DNA of 64,000 bases from assembly GCA_937922435.1 (NCBI GenBank), contig CAKZVT010000023.1:41360-105359 (forward strand), in the 5' to 3' direction. A program made the position numbers and the translations under genes. Positions within the stretch are counted from its first letter, which is position 1, and the number at the start of each line of letters is the position of its first letter. Source of the stretch: an uncultured Prevotella sp. GTDB taxonomy: Bacteria; Bacteroidota; Bacteroidia; Bacteroidales; Bacteroidaceae. Of this stretch, positions 35,179-43,119 are shown one piece after another. The notes beneath the pieces are model-generated. The model saw only the letters and a program-made list of their open reading frames with translations, was not told the DNA's origin and did no database searches.

Positions 35179-35889
35179 TTACCTTTCCTTTACCGCGTCG
35201 CCGATTACAAGTCCGGCCAGCGTGAAGCCGAACACGGCTGTGATGTGCACCATCGAGCCGTTGGCGCGAGGCTCCTGGGGCGTTCCTGCGTTGTCAAGCA
35301 GCTCGTCGCTGTACACGCACAGGAACTTGCGCGAAGGCAGCATGCCGCTCTTCTTGAAGCCTTGGCGCAGCGAACGGGCGAGCGGACAACCCTGCACCTT
35401 CCAGAATTCGGCCACGCTTACGCGCGTAGGGTCGAGCTTCCGGGCGGCTCCCATCGACGAATACAGCCTCACGCCGGCGTCGCACGCCGTGCGTATAAGC
35501 AGCATCTTGTCCTGCAAGCTGTCGATTGCGTCGATTACGTAATCATACTCCGCAAGGTCGAACTGGCCTGCCGTGTCCGCGCAGAAGGCCGCGTGGCGCG
35601 CATCAATCTCCGCCTCGGGATTGATGCACAACAGGTGTTCCTTCAGCGCGTCCACCTTCACCCGGCCAATGGTCTGCGCCGTAGCCATGAGCTGGCGGTT
35701 GACGTTCGAGGGGCAAACGCAGTCGGGGTCGACGATGGTGACGCGCCTTACGCCCGAGCGCACCAGCCCTTCCACGCACCAGCTGCCTACGCCGCCCACG
35801 CCGAACACTATCACCTTTATGTCTGAAAGCCGCCTGGCTGCATCGTCGCCAACAAGCAGGCGCGTGCGCGATTGGTAATCAGTAGTCAT
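35179..35889 (-). CDS. tcdA: tRNA threonylcarbamoyladenosine dehydratase
   Basis: A 236-residue ThiF/E1-like ATP-dependent enzyme that cyclises the threonylcarbamoyl group of t6A37 to ct6A in ANN-decoding tRNAs. The nucleotide-binding GVGGVGSW is at residues 30-37, DPDCVCPSNVNRQ follows, and the conserved DAIDSLQDK and GCPLARSLR segments are present. The length matches the E. coli protein closely. It lies 78 bp downstream of the dihydrouridine synthase on the same strand, so two tRNA-modification genes may be cotranscribed. Confidence 0.93.
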   Translation of the reverse strand: MTTDYQSRTRLLVGDDAARRLSDIKVIVFGVGGVGSWCVEGLVRSGVRRVTIVDPDCVCPSNVNRQLMATAQTIGRVKVDALKEHLLCINPEAEIDARHAAFCADTAGQFDLAEYDYVIDAIDSLQDKMLLIRTACDAGVRLYSSMGAARKLDPTRVSVAEFWKVQGCPLARSLRQGFKKSGMLPSRKFLCVYSDELLDNAGTPQEPRANGSMVHITAVFGFTLAGLVIGDAVKER

Positions 35890-35967
35890 TTATTGATGGG
35901 GTTAAGGGAGTTCTGGGAGAACAGAAAGTAATGAGATAAATAGGAAATATTGAGCAAATAGCCATGA

Positions 35968-36984
35968 CTAATCAAGCTCCCTCCCTTCGGAAGGGCTGGG
36001 GTGGGTGTCCAACAATGCCCTGCATTGCTCCAATATGCCCATGAGTTCGCTTACAGTCTCGGCGCGGAGCATGGCTATGCGCGTCTGTCGGAAGTTGGGA
36101 ATGCCCTTGAATACGGGGCTGGCCGCCAGGTGGCGGCGCGTGTGCAGTATGCCGCGGTACTCGTCGATGCGCTCCACGTTGATGCGCAGCTGCTCCTCGA
36201 GGATGTCTATTTTCTTGTCCGTTGTAAGCGACGTGTCCTCTGGCCGTCCGTCGAGATAGTCGCGCATTTCCTTGAACAGCCACGGATGTCCGAACGTGGC
36301 GCGGCCCACCATCACCGCATCCACGCCGTAACACTCGAACGCCTGCCGCGTCTCCTCCGGCGTGCAGATGTCGCCGTTGCCAATTATGGGTATGCGGATG
36401 CGCGGGTTCTGCTTCACACGCCCTATCAAAGTCCAGTCCGCCTCGCCGGTGTACATCTGGGCACGGGTGCGTCCGTGTATGGTAAGAGCCTCTATGCCGC
36501 AGTCCTGAAGCTGCTCGGCCAGGTCTTCGATGACGATGTTCTGCGCGTCCCATCCAAGCCTTGTCTTCACCGTTACGGGCACTTTCACGGCGTCAACCAC
36601 AGCCCGTGTGATTTTCAACATCAACGGAATGTCGCGCAGCATGCCTGCTCCGGCGCCCTTACCTGCCACCTTCTTCACCGGACAACCGAAGTTAAGGTCG
36701 ATTAAGTCGGGCTTGGCCGCCTCGACAATCCTGGCCGCCTCGGCCATCGACTCTGCGTCGCGGCCGTATATTTGTATGCCCACGGGCCGCTCGTCGTCGC
36801 TTATCGCCAGTTTCGACACGGTGCTCTTGACCGACCGCACAAGGGCTTCGGCGCTGACAAACTCGGTATATACCATCGCCGCCCCGTACCTCTTGCACAG
36901 GCGGCGGAAGCCTATGTCGGTCACGTCTTCCATCGGAGCGAGGAAGAGAGGCCGTTCCCCGAAGTGTATGTCGCGTATGTTCAT
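35968..36984 (-). CDS. tRNA-dihydrouridine synthase
   Basis: A 338-residue FMN-dependent Dus enzyme that reduces uridine to dihydrouridine in tRNA. The barrel begins PLFLAPMEDVTDIGFR; LNFGCPVKKV gives the catalytic Cys101; TIHGRTRAQMY, NGDICTPEE and VMVGRATFGHPW bind FMN and tRNA. It resembles the DusB branch. The last residues, DTHPSPSEGRELD, are encoded by GGGGAGG element C11, so the natural C-terminus has been replaced or extended by a repeat. Confidence 0.94.
   Translation of the reverse strand: MNIRDIHFGERPLFLAPMEDVTDIGFRRLCKRYGAAMVYTEFVSAEALVRSVKSTVSKLAISDDERPVGIQIYGRDAESMAEAARIVEAAKPDLIDLNFGCPVKKVAGKGAGAGMLRDIPLMLKITRAVVDAVKVPVTVKTRLGWDAQNIVIEDLAEQLQDCGIEALTIHGRTRAQMYTGEADWTLIGRVKQNPRIRIPIIGNGDICTPEETRQAFECYGVDAVMVGRATFGHPWLFKEMRDYLDGRPEDTSLTTDKKIDILEEQLRINVERIDEYRGILHTRRHLAASPVFKGIPNFRQTRIAMLRAETVSELMGILEQCRALLDTHPSPSEGRELD
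35974..36008. repeat. GGGGAGG element C11, inside the dus 3' end
   Basis: AGCTCCCTCCC, TTCGGAAGGG and GGGGTGGGT. It is read through by the dihydrouridine synthase frame, which stops just beyond the element. Confidence 0.85.
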
Positions 36985-36999
36985 TGTCCTACAAATTTA

Positions 37000-37145
37000 T
37001 AATGGAGAGTTGAGAATGGAGAATTATGATTACCATTGACATTGAGAACTTTCACTATTGACAGTTTTGGCAACAGATATATTACCATAAATTCTCTGTT
37101 CACAACAAAAGGTAATCATAATTTTCCATTCTCAACTCTCCATTC
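37000..37145. repeat. AGAATTATGATTACC inverted element E1
   Basis: GAGAATGGAGAATTATGA with TTACC on the left is mirrored by GGTAATCATAATTTTCC with ATTCTCAACTC on the right; about 65 bp between arms. It fills the dprA-dus gap. E2 and E3 are relatives. Confidence 0.8.
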
Positions 37146-38270
37146 TCAACTTCTTATTAAATGATAAACTCCTCCTGCGCGGCACTTCACCAGCCCCTTC
37201 ATCTCCAACGAGAACATCACGGCGGCGAGCCGTCCTACGGCCATTCCTGTGGCGGCCGACAGCGTGTTGAGCTGCAGGTCGTTGTCTTTCATGAGGATGT
37301 CGGCCACGGCCTGCTCCTCCGTTGACAGTTCGGGAAAGAGCGTGCGCTCTATTCCTTCGCGGCGTGCGGCGGCCAGCTGTGCGTCGTCTTGCCAGCCCAT
37401 GGCGTTCACGAGGTCGTCGGCCGAGGTTATGAGCATGGCCTTGTTGTCACGTATGAGGTTGTTGCAGCCCTCCGAATACTCGTCGCCCACGCGGCCGGGG
37501 AAGGCCGCCACATCGCGGTCATAGCTCCGGGCGATGCGCGCGGTGACAAGTGCGCCGCCGTGGCTTGCGCTTTCCGCCACTACGACAGCATCCGAAAGGC
37601 CGGCCACTATGCGGTTGCGCCGCAGGAAGTTGAGCTTGTCCGCATTGGTGTGCGTGGGATGCTCGGTGAGCAGTCCGCCGTGGCGGAGCATACAGTCGGC
37701 GGTGTCCTTATGGCGCGGAGGATAGAGGTTGTCAAGCCCGTGGGCAAGTACGGCCACCGTGTCAAGCCCTGTTTCAAGCGCCTCGCGGTGCGCACAGATG
37801 TCTATTCCGTAAGCCAGTCCGCTCACTACGAGCGTCTCCGGGCACAGCTCGGCCAGCCTGCGGACGAACGAGCGGACGCAGTCCTGCCCGTAGGCGGTGC
37901 ACCGGCGCGTGCCTACTATGCTGACAACGCGGCGGCTGTCAAGGCATTCCGTGCCACGGAAGAAGAGCACCAGCGGCGCGTCCTCGCACTGAACGAGCCG
38001 CCACGGGTAGCCCTCGCAGCCCCAAACAAGCGTCTTCACGCCCGTGCGCATGGCGTATTCCATCTCGCCCTCAGCCTTGCGCCGCGCCGCCTCGACATCG
38101 GCCAGGGCGTCGACCACGCGTTGCGGCGCACCCGGGGCTATGCCGCGTATGTCGCGCCGGTTGTCGATAACGGCCTGCACGCCGCCCGCCGCGCGGCATA
38201 GCTGCACGGCAATGCCCGGCTGCATGCGGTCGAGCGAGGCGAGGATGAGGGCGGAAAGGACTTCGTCCAT
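37146..38270 (-). CDS. dprA: DNA-processing protein DprA/Smf
   Basis: A 374-residue DprA, which binds incoming single-stranded DNA and loads RecA in natural transformation. The Rossmann-like core begins RRVVSIVGTRRCTAYG (residues 113-128) and continues with VVSGLAYGIDICAHREAL, LAHGLDNLYPPRH and FLRRNRIVAGLSDAVVVAES. A helical N-terminus and a C-terminal winged-helix-like segment (QLNTLSAATGMAVGRLAAVM) are present. Length is normal. It is flanked on both sides by AT-rich E elements, and the next gene upstream (thioesterase) runs the same way. Confidence 0.95.
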   Translation of the reverse strand: MDEVLSALILASLDRMQPGIAVQLCRAAGGVQAVIDNRRDIRGIAPGAPQRVVDALADVEAARRKAEGEMEYAMRTGVKTLVWGCEGYPWRLVQCEDAPLVLFFRGTECLDSRRVVSIVGTRRCTAYGQDCVRSFVRRLAELCPETLVVSGLAYGIDICAHREALETGLDTVAVLAHGLDNLYPPRHKDTADCMLRHGGLLTEHPTHTNADKLNFLRRNRIVAGLSDAVVVAESASHGGALVTARIARSYDRDVAAFPGRVGDEYSEGCNNLIRDNKAMLITSADDLVNAMGWQDDAQLAAARREGIERTLFPELSTEEQAVADILMKDNDLQLNTLSAATGMAVGRLAAVMFSLEMKGLVKCRAGGVYHLIRS

Positions 38271-38274
38271 TGTC

Positions 38275-38479
38275 TTATTAATTGATAATTTATAATTGAT
38301 AATGGAGAATTATGATTACCGTTGTCATTCAGGACATTCACTTTCGGCTGCCTTGAGAACGGGTATATTGCCATAAGCTACCAGTTCGCAGCAGAAAGCA
38401 ACCATCATTCTTAATTCTAAAACTCTCCATTCTCAATCAACAAAGGTAATCATAATTATCAATTCTCAACTCTCAATTC
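38275..38479. repeat. AGAATTATGATTACC inverted element E2
   Basis: Left GGAGAATTATGATTACCG and right GGTAATCATAATTATC with nested CTCAATTCTCAA copies. It fills the gap between the thioesterase 3' end and the dprA start. Confidence 0.8.
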
Positions 38480-38881
38480 TCAATCAGAAACAAGCCCGAA
38501 CGCCTCGTCGTACTCCCTGCTGTGGGCGAGTTTGCCGTCGACAAGGCACACAAGGTCGATTATTCCCTTGAAGCAGAGCTTGTTGTCGGCGGCGCGGTAG
38601 ATGTCCTGGTAGAACACGTAGCGCAGCCCTTCCTTCTTCAGGTTGATGCAGGATATGAACTCGTCGTCGCACCTTAGCGGCGTCTTGTACTGCAAGTTCA
38701 TGCGTGCCACCACGGCGTCGGTGCCGCGCCGGTGCATCTCGGCGAAGCTAAGTCCGCACTTTTTCAGGAACAGGTGGCGTGTATGCTCGGCGTAATGCAG
38801 GTAATTGGCGTTGTTGACAATGCCTTCGATGTCGCACTCATAGTCGCGCACCTGCATCCGCGTAGTGAATATATAGTCCAT
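38480..38881 (-). CDS. acyl-CoA thioesterase, 4HBT hot-dog fold
   Basis: A 133-residue single-domain hot-dog thioesterase of the YbgC/FadM group. VRDYECDIEGIVNNANYLHY (residues 11-30) holds Asp17, the usual catalytic residue of the 4-hydroxybenzoyl-CoA thioesterase type. It would hydrolyse acyl-CoA or acyl-ACP in the cytoplasm. The ATG at 38881 was chosen because a promoter (38890-38920) lies directly upstream; an open frame reaching back to 39043 consists of repeat-coded sequence. The message is probably almost leaderless. Confidence 0.9.
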   Translation of the reverse strand: MDYIFTTRMQVRDYECDIEGIVNNANYLHYAEHTRHLFLKKCGLSFAEMHRRGTDAVVARMNLQYKTPLRCDDEFISCINLKKEGLRYVFYQDIYRAADNKLCFKGIIDLVCLVDGKLAHSREYDEAFGLVSD

Positions 38882-38889
38882 GATGGGTG

Positions 38890-38920
38890 CAAAGATAGTG
38901 CAAGTTAAGCGAAATACAAA
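38890..38920 (-). promoter_or_regulatory. thioesterase promoter, nearly leaderless
   Basis: On the minus strand TTTG (38917-38920), 19 bp, TATCTTTG (38890-38897) then C. The ATG begins 8 bp after the box, so transcription probably starts within a few bases of the start codon. Confidence 0.72.
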
Positions 38921-38972
38921 ATAAAAAAAGGGGAAAAGAAGCCTCTCCACGACAACCCGATACCCACCCAAA

Positions 38973-39007
38973 CACCCACCCCAACCCTCCCAAAGGGAGG
39001 GGGCTTG
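38973..39007. repeat. GGGGAGG element C12
   Basis: CACCCACCCC, CCCTCCCAAAGGGAGGG, GGCTT. Lies upstream of the thioesterase promoter. Confidence 0.82.
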
Positions 39008-39024
39008 GAATGTCTTGTTGCATT

Positions 39025-39120
39025 GACGACGCATCCGGCTCATTTGCTTTATTGGGCTTATTAGGCCAGCCTATCATGCCTATTAGGCCCAATATGCCCG
39101 ATAAGCCACATTGGCCAAAT
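39025..39120. repeat. GCCTATTAGGC-type element D3
   Basis: GGGCTTATTAGGCCAGCC, CCTATTAGGCCCAATATGCC and similar units at about 9-bp spacing. It continues into the leader TTGATAATCAACAGCTTACC and array A10. Its right half is the inverted partner of D4. Confidence 0.75.
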
Positions 39121-39146
39121 AAGTCGTTGATAATCAACAGCTTACC

Positions 39147-39227
39147 AATATGCCGTCTTTTAGCCTGCAAAAGGCCACCTTTTAGTGCGCAATATGCCAC
39201 CTTTTGCATCGCGATTTGCCGTCTTTC
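39147..39227. repeat. four-unit 22-bp array A10
   Basis: Units start at 39147, 39169, 39191 and 39213 with cores TGCCGTC, GGCCACC, TGCCACC and TGCCGTC. Together with flanks it forms one arm of a roughly 200-bp inverted repeat whose partner is A12. Confidence 0.9.
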
Positions 39228-39246
39228 ACAACACAGCCAATCAGCA

Positions 39247-39279
39247 CTCCTCCCCTCGGGGAGGCCGGGTGGGGGCTTA
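39247..39279. repeat. GGGGAGG element C13
   Basis: CTCCTCCCCTCGGGGAGG then GGGTGGGGGCTT, touching the stop codon of the DUF2851 gene. Confidence 0.82.
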
Positions 39280-40569
39280 TCTCCTCAAATACTCATACCC
39301 AATGCGGCACCTCAGGCAGTCCTTCCGGTCGCAATACTCGCGCTTGAGCTGTATTAACGCCTGGCTGTCGGCTGCGCTCTCGGCCTGCAAGCCGCACTCC
39401 GACCAAAGGCGCACTATGTGGTTGTCCTCCGCCTTCAGCTGCGAGAGCATGTCGAGTGCGCGGCCGCACAGGCTCTCGTCCATGCGGTGACGGCCGTATG
39501 CAAAGAGCACCGGCAGGGCTGTGTTGATGATTACTACGTCGAGCGAAGCCGCCGAGAGAGCCTTCCTTGCGCGGCGGCTCGGCACGCCGAAGGCGTAATG
39601 CTCCTGCCAGTAAGGCGTGGCCTCGGTGCGCAGCAGGCGGCGCATGTCGTCCGCAGTGGCGCACTCCGCCAGTCGGCTCAAGTCGCTGCGGCGCGAGTGG
39701 TAGAGGCAGGCCAGCTGCGACAGGCGTATGTACGGGAAGTTCTGCGGTCGCATACGCAGGAACTTCCACTCGCCGCCGTCCATCGCCCGGAGCCCGAACT
39801 TGTGGGCGAGATAGGCGTATTCGCCGCGCAGCTTGTCGAAATATCCGTCCTGCATGGCCGCCTCGCGGTAACGCGCGGGCATCGACTCGGGCGCGAGCAG
39901 CCCGGCCTGGCCGAAGAAAAGAGCCTCAAGCTGGAAGAGGTCGTCCCTATGGTGCGCCGCCGCTTGCAGCCATCCGCCCCCGGCCCAACGCTCGAAGGCG
40001 TCGCCGTTGACGCCGAAGCCGAACGTGCGCGCCATCGTCAAGAACAACGCCTCTTCCCACGAGCCGCCGCAACGCTCCACCCTCGCCACGATGTCGGCCG
40101 TCTTGCGCTCCATGCGCTCGGCCACCAGGCGGCTCAACCAGCCGTGAACGGTAAGGCGGTCGAGCTGTGGAATGACGGCGCGGCACGGCGGATAGCGGTC
40201 TTCGTGCAGCAGGGCGGCGTAGCCTTCGGCCACCTGCGGCGGCACGTCGAGCCTCACCTGCGCCACGCGTCGGCCCTCGCTCGTGTAGGCTTCGGCGTCG
40301 GCCTCGCCCACGATGTGCAGCACTACGTTGTCATAACGCCGGTCGCGGTCGTGCCCGTGCGTGCGCCAAAGCGCCGCACGCTCGTGCACCTCGACGTTCC
40401 CTATCCACACCGTGCCGCCCACTTTCACCTTCGCGTTGAAGAAGTCGGGCCCGGCGTCGCTGTTCTGCAGGCCGGTGTCGATTACCTCGACGGCCAGCCC
40501 GTCGGTCGTCTCCAAAGGCTTCAGGGGGAACATCTTGTGCTTCCACACGTATTGCAGCAGGGCTTCCAT
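39277..40569 (-). CDS. DUF2851 family protein
   Basis: A 430-residue cytoplasmic protein of the DUF2851 family, common in Bacteroidota and without a proven function. Recognisable segments are LLQYVWKHKMFPLKPLETTDG at the N-terminus, NSDAGPDFFNAKVKVG, WIGNVEVHERAALWRTHGHD and the C-terminal cysteine cluster CDRKDCLRCRIGYEYL. The GNVEVH region has some look of a restriction-nuclease-like core, which is speculation. The ATG at 40569 begins the conserved part; a longer frame to 40659 is not supported. A -7 box lies about 100 bp upstream. Confidence 0.88.
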   Translation of the reverse strand: MEALLQYVWKHKMFPLKPLETTDGLAVEVIDTGLQNSDAGPDFFNAKVKVGGTVWIGNVEVHERAALWRTHGHDRDRRYDNVVLHIVGEADAEAYTSEGRRVAQVRLDVPPQVAEGYAALLHEDRYPPCRAVIPQLDRLTVHGWLSRLVAERMERKTADIVARVERCGGSWEEALFLTMARTFGFGVNGDAFERWAGGGWLQAAAHHRDDLFQLEALFFGQAGLLAPESMPARYREAAMQDGYFDKLRGEYAYLAHKFGLRAMDGGEWKFLRMRPQNFPYIRLSQLACLYHSRRSDLSRLAECATADDMRRLLRTEATPYWQEHYAFGVPSRRARKALSAASLDVVIINTALPVLFAYGRHRMDESLCGRALDMLSQLKAEDNHIVRLWSECGLQAESAADSQALIQLKREYCDRKDCLRCRIGYEYLRR

Positions 40570-40668
40570 GGTTTCTGTAGTTAAAGGAGTTAAGGCAGAT
40601 AAAGGAGTTGAATGCAAATGCTCCGGCACATGCCAAATTGTTACTCGTCTGCCTGTCACTTATAGATG

Positions 40669-40676
40669 CAAATCTA
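40669..40676 (-). promoter_or_regulatory. -7 box for the DUF2851 gene
   Basis: Reads TAGATTTG then C on the minus strand. The leader would be about 95 nt. Confidence 0.5.
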
Positions 40677-40817
40677 CAAAAAAATCACGGACGGCATATC
40701 GCTTCCGTGATTTTTATCGCAAAAAACTTTACTTGCTACGTTTTACGCCCAACGCTCACACCGTCTTTACAGCATTCCGGCACCCCTGCGTAACCCCTTG
40801 AATGCCAGCGGCTTCGC

Positions 40818-40898
40818 AAAAGGTGGCCTTTTACCTTCCAAAAGGCCACCTTTTAGAGGCTAAAAGACCACCTTTTGCATCGCAATTTGCCGCCTTTC
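40818..40898. repeat. four-unit 22-bp array A11
   Basis: Units start at 40818, 40840, 40862 and 40884 with cores GGTGGCC, GGCCACC, GACCACC and TGCCGCC; units 1 and 2 are complementary. It is followed at once by the outer end of H2. Confidence 0.9.
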
Positions 40899-40900
40899 GG

Positions 40901-41176
40901 GTTCATCCGCAAATCTGTTGGATGAAATACAAGGTCTATTAATGAAAGCATTTGTTCCGCCGGATTTGCAATCCGGCGGTTTCTAATTGCGGATTTGCAA
41001 TCCGCACATGCCCATACATTTACCTCGTGGTTGTGTGGTTTGAGCGGATTGCAAATCCTTATAGTAATTTTCGGCGGATTGCAAATCCGCCAAAACATAT
41101 TACCGACAGCATGACTTGCAGCAGGACATAAACGGAATGACCTTCAACAACCATCCAACAGATTTGCGGATGAACC
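40901..41176. repeat. composite element H2: TTCATCCGCAAATC ends around GGATTTGCAATCC palindromes
   Basis: Outer ends are TTCATCCGCAAATCTGTTGG at 40902 and CCAACAGATTTGCGGATGAA ending at 41175, an exact inverted pair. Inside (40953-41096) are GGATTTGCAATCC palindromes as in H1. With A11 and C14 it accounts for most of the 790 bp between the DUF2851 and calycin-like genes. Confidence 0.88.
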
Positions 41177-41213
41177 GTCTTTCGCAACACCGTCCACCTT
41201 TCAAGGCATATCA

Positions 41214-41247
41214 AGCTCCCTCCCTTGGGGAGGGCTGGGGTGGGTGT
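41214..41247. repeat. GGGGAGG element C14
   Basis: AGCTCCCTCCC, TTGGGGAGGG, GGGGTGGGT, 50 bp from the terminator of the calycin-like gene. Confidence 0.8.
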
Positions 41248-41296
41248 TCTCTTTGCCAAGGGTGGGTGTCGGGGCTTCCTCTACCTCCTTTCATAC

Positions 41297-41331
41297 GAAA
41301 AACTCCCGCGCGCCATGATGGCGCACGGGAG
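41297..41331 (-). terminator. intrinsic terminator after the calycin-like gene
   Basis: On the minus strand CTCCCGTGCGCCAT pairs with ATGGCGCGCGGGAG and is followed by TTTTTCG. One mismatch in a 14-bp stem. Confidence 0.88.
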
Positions 41332-41362
41332 CTGCGTGTCGATTATCCGTTGTTTATCCAGA

Positions 41363-42331
41363 TTATTTCTTCAGCACTTTGACGGTAGTTCCGTCAGCCT
41401 TGCGGATAATGTTGATGCCCTTCTGCATCTCGTTCAGCTTGCGTCCGCTAAGGTCGTAGATGGCCTCAACGCCGTTGTCAACGGTCGCAGCCGGGCTGTC
41501 GATGCCTGAAGTAATATAATCTTCGCCAAACAATACTGTCACATTAGCCAAAGGCAACAATATCTTCACATTCAACTTGTTTGCTGTCATCTCTCCACTG
41601 ATTGTAGCTTTAAGCCCTGCTTGTGCAAGCTGTTCACCCATACTCCAATCAACTCCCGGAATGTCACCAGGAGTAATTGTCACAACTTGGTCTGCCGTAG
41701 ACAATTTTGTTACATCGTCTTCTTCTACACCTTCAACGTCTGCAACTGTTATGTTACCCACACCTAATGGGCCAAACATGAAATTCTTAAGTGAAAGCGT
41801 AAACTTGCCATCCGTCTGTTCCAATATGCTTATTGTAGCCTCCATCGGGTCAGACGCACCAGAACCAAGGTCAACGGTCATCTTGTCGGTATACTCCTTT
41901 GGGAAGTTGTTGTCACCGAAGACAACGTCAACGGTTATCATGCCGCCATTTACCGATATGTCAAGGTCAAGATACATCTTGTCTCCCTTCATACGGCAGC
42001 CTTCATTGAATATAACGGTTGCCTTCATGAAATCGATTGTGGTTTCTGTCTTTTCAAAGTTTACAAACCCTTCGCTGTCGCTGTTGCCTTTGATGTTGTT
42101 TATGTCAATGTTTCCTACCGGGGTTCCCATAAACTGGAAGTTTGTAATGCTTATATTGTACAGTCCATCAGAACCTTCCACTTCTTCAACGCTGATTACT
42201 TGCTCATTCTCGGTTGTCGGCTGGGTATCCCCCATCATTGTTACCGTTACCGCGAGGTTGTCGGTGAAGTCCTTTGCATTAACTGCCAGCGCCATCACGG
42301 CTGCGGCCACGAGGGTAAAAATTTTCTTCAT
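41363..42331 (-). CDS. calycin-like domain protein with type IX-like C-terminal tail
   Basis: A 322-residue exported protein: signal peptide 1-19 (LAVNAKD), then two calycin-like beta-barrel repeats (about 22-150 and 155-280; compare YNISITNFQFMGTPVGNIDI with FTLSLKNFMFGPLGVGNITV). The last 40 residues, IYDLSGRKLNEMQKGINII to the final KVLKK, look like a type IX sorting tail. It is third in an apparent operon after the PCMD lipoprotein and the barrel protein (24 bp gap) and ends at a clear terminator. Lipid or small-molecule binding is suggested by the calycin fold only. Confidence 0.85.
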   Translation of the reverse strand: MKKIFTLVAAAVMALAVNAKDFTDNLAVTVTMMGDTQPTTENEQVISVEEVEGSDGLYNISITNFQFMGTPVGNIDINNIKGNSDSEGFVNFEKTETTIDFMKATVIFNEGCRMKGDKMYLDLDISVNGGMITVDVVFGDNNFPKEYTDKMTVDLGSGASDPMEATISILEQTDGKFTLSLKNFMFGPLGVGNITVADVEGVEEDDVTKLSTADQVVTITPGDIPGVDWSMGEQLAQAGLKATISGEMTANKLNVKILLPLANVTVLFGEDYITSGIDSPAATVDNGVEAIYDLSGRKLNEMQKGINIIRKADGTTVKVLKK

Positions 42332-42355
42332 AAGTTGTCCTTTCTTTTTTGTTGA

Positions 42356-43108
42356 TTATTTAATTCTGTAACTAATACCGATTGTTCCATAAACGGGATA
42401 AAGGTTCTGCTCGATGGTGTCGAAGTCGGCATCGAAAATGTCGGTGAAGCCCCACGACACGTCGGCGAACACGCCCCAGTGCTTGTGGAAGTACCAGTCA
42501 ACGCCGGCGAGCATGCCGAACTGCCACGAGCGCATCGAGTCAGAGAAGTCGTATGTGCCGCGGCTGCCCTTCTCCGTGCCGATATACACCTTCTGCCCTG
42601 TCGGGTCGCCGACGCGTATGTAGCCACCGTATGCGTCGCCGGTGAACTTGTGCGAGCGCACGTAAGAGAGGTAAGGGCCGAGCTTTATGTGCAGGTTGTT
42701 GTTCACGGCGTAGGTCGCCAGCAGGGGCAGGGTGAGCATCCACTGCTCCACGTCGATGCTGACGCCGCCGGTGAAGTTGCCTTCAAGCCGCTGGTTTCCG
42801 CGTACAAAAGCCATGTGATAGTTCTTTACGGTCGACTCGACCTTCATTCCCTTGTTCTCAAGATACAGGCCGGTAGTCAGCCCCCAGTGCTCGTTGAAGT
42901 CGCGGTACACGCCGAGCCCGAGGTTGAAGTTTGGCGTAAGGGTGAACTTGTCGAGGCTGCGTATGGTGGCAGGCATGCCCATCGGGGCTGTGCCTCCTAT
43001 GCTGTAGCCGAAGCGCAGGTTGTACGTAAGGTTGTCGAACAGGCGGAACGCTCCTGCCTGCGTGGCCGTAAGGGCGGCCAGTATGATGGTGAATATCGCT
43101 TTCTTCAT
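42356..43108 (-). CDS. outer-membrane beta-barrel protein, PorT-like
   Basis: A 250-residue small outer-membrane barrel: signal peptide 1-20 (TQAGAF), then alternating amphipathic strands such as FTLTPNFNLGLGVYRDF, GLTTGLYLENKGM, LTLPLLATYAV and a final GTIGISYRIK. It resembles the PorT/OMP_b-brl group of 8- to 10-stranded barrels. It lies 11 bp after the PCMD gene and 24 bp before the calycin-like gene, so all three are probably one transcript. Function unknown. Confidence 0.86.
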   Translation of the reverse strand: MKKAIFTIILAALTATQAGAFRLFDNLTYNLRFGYSIGGTAPMGMPATIRSLDKFTLTPNFNLGLGVYRDFNEHWGLTTGLYLENKGMKVESTVKNYHMAFVRGNQRLEGNFTGGVSIDVEQWMLTLPLLATYAVNNNLHIKLGPYLSYVRSHKFTGDAYGGYIRVGDPTGQKVYIGTEKGSRGTYDFSDSMRSWQFGMLAGVDWYFHKHWGVFADVSWGFTDIFDADFDTIEQNLYPVYGTIGISYRIK

Positions 43109-43119
43109 AGCTATTCTGT

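Noticed and set aside
38882..39043. N-terminal extension of the thioesterase to 39043
   Set aside because: It would include the promoter and repeat-coded APSLWEGWGG sequence; the hot-dog domain starts at 38881.
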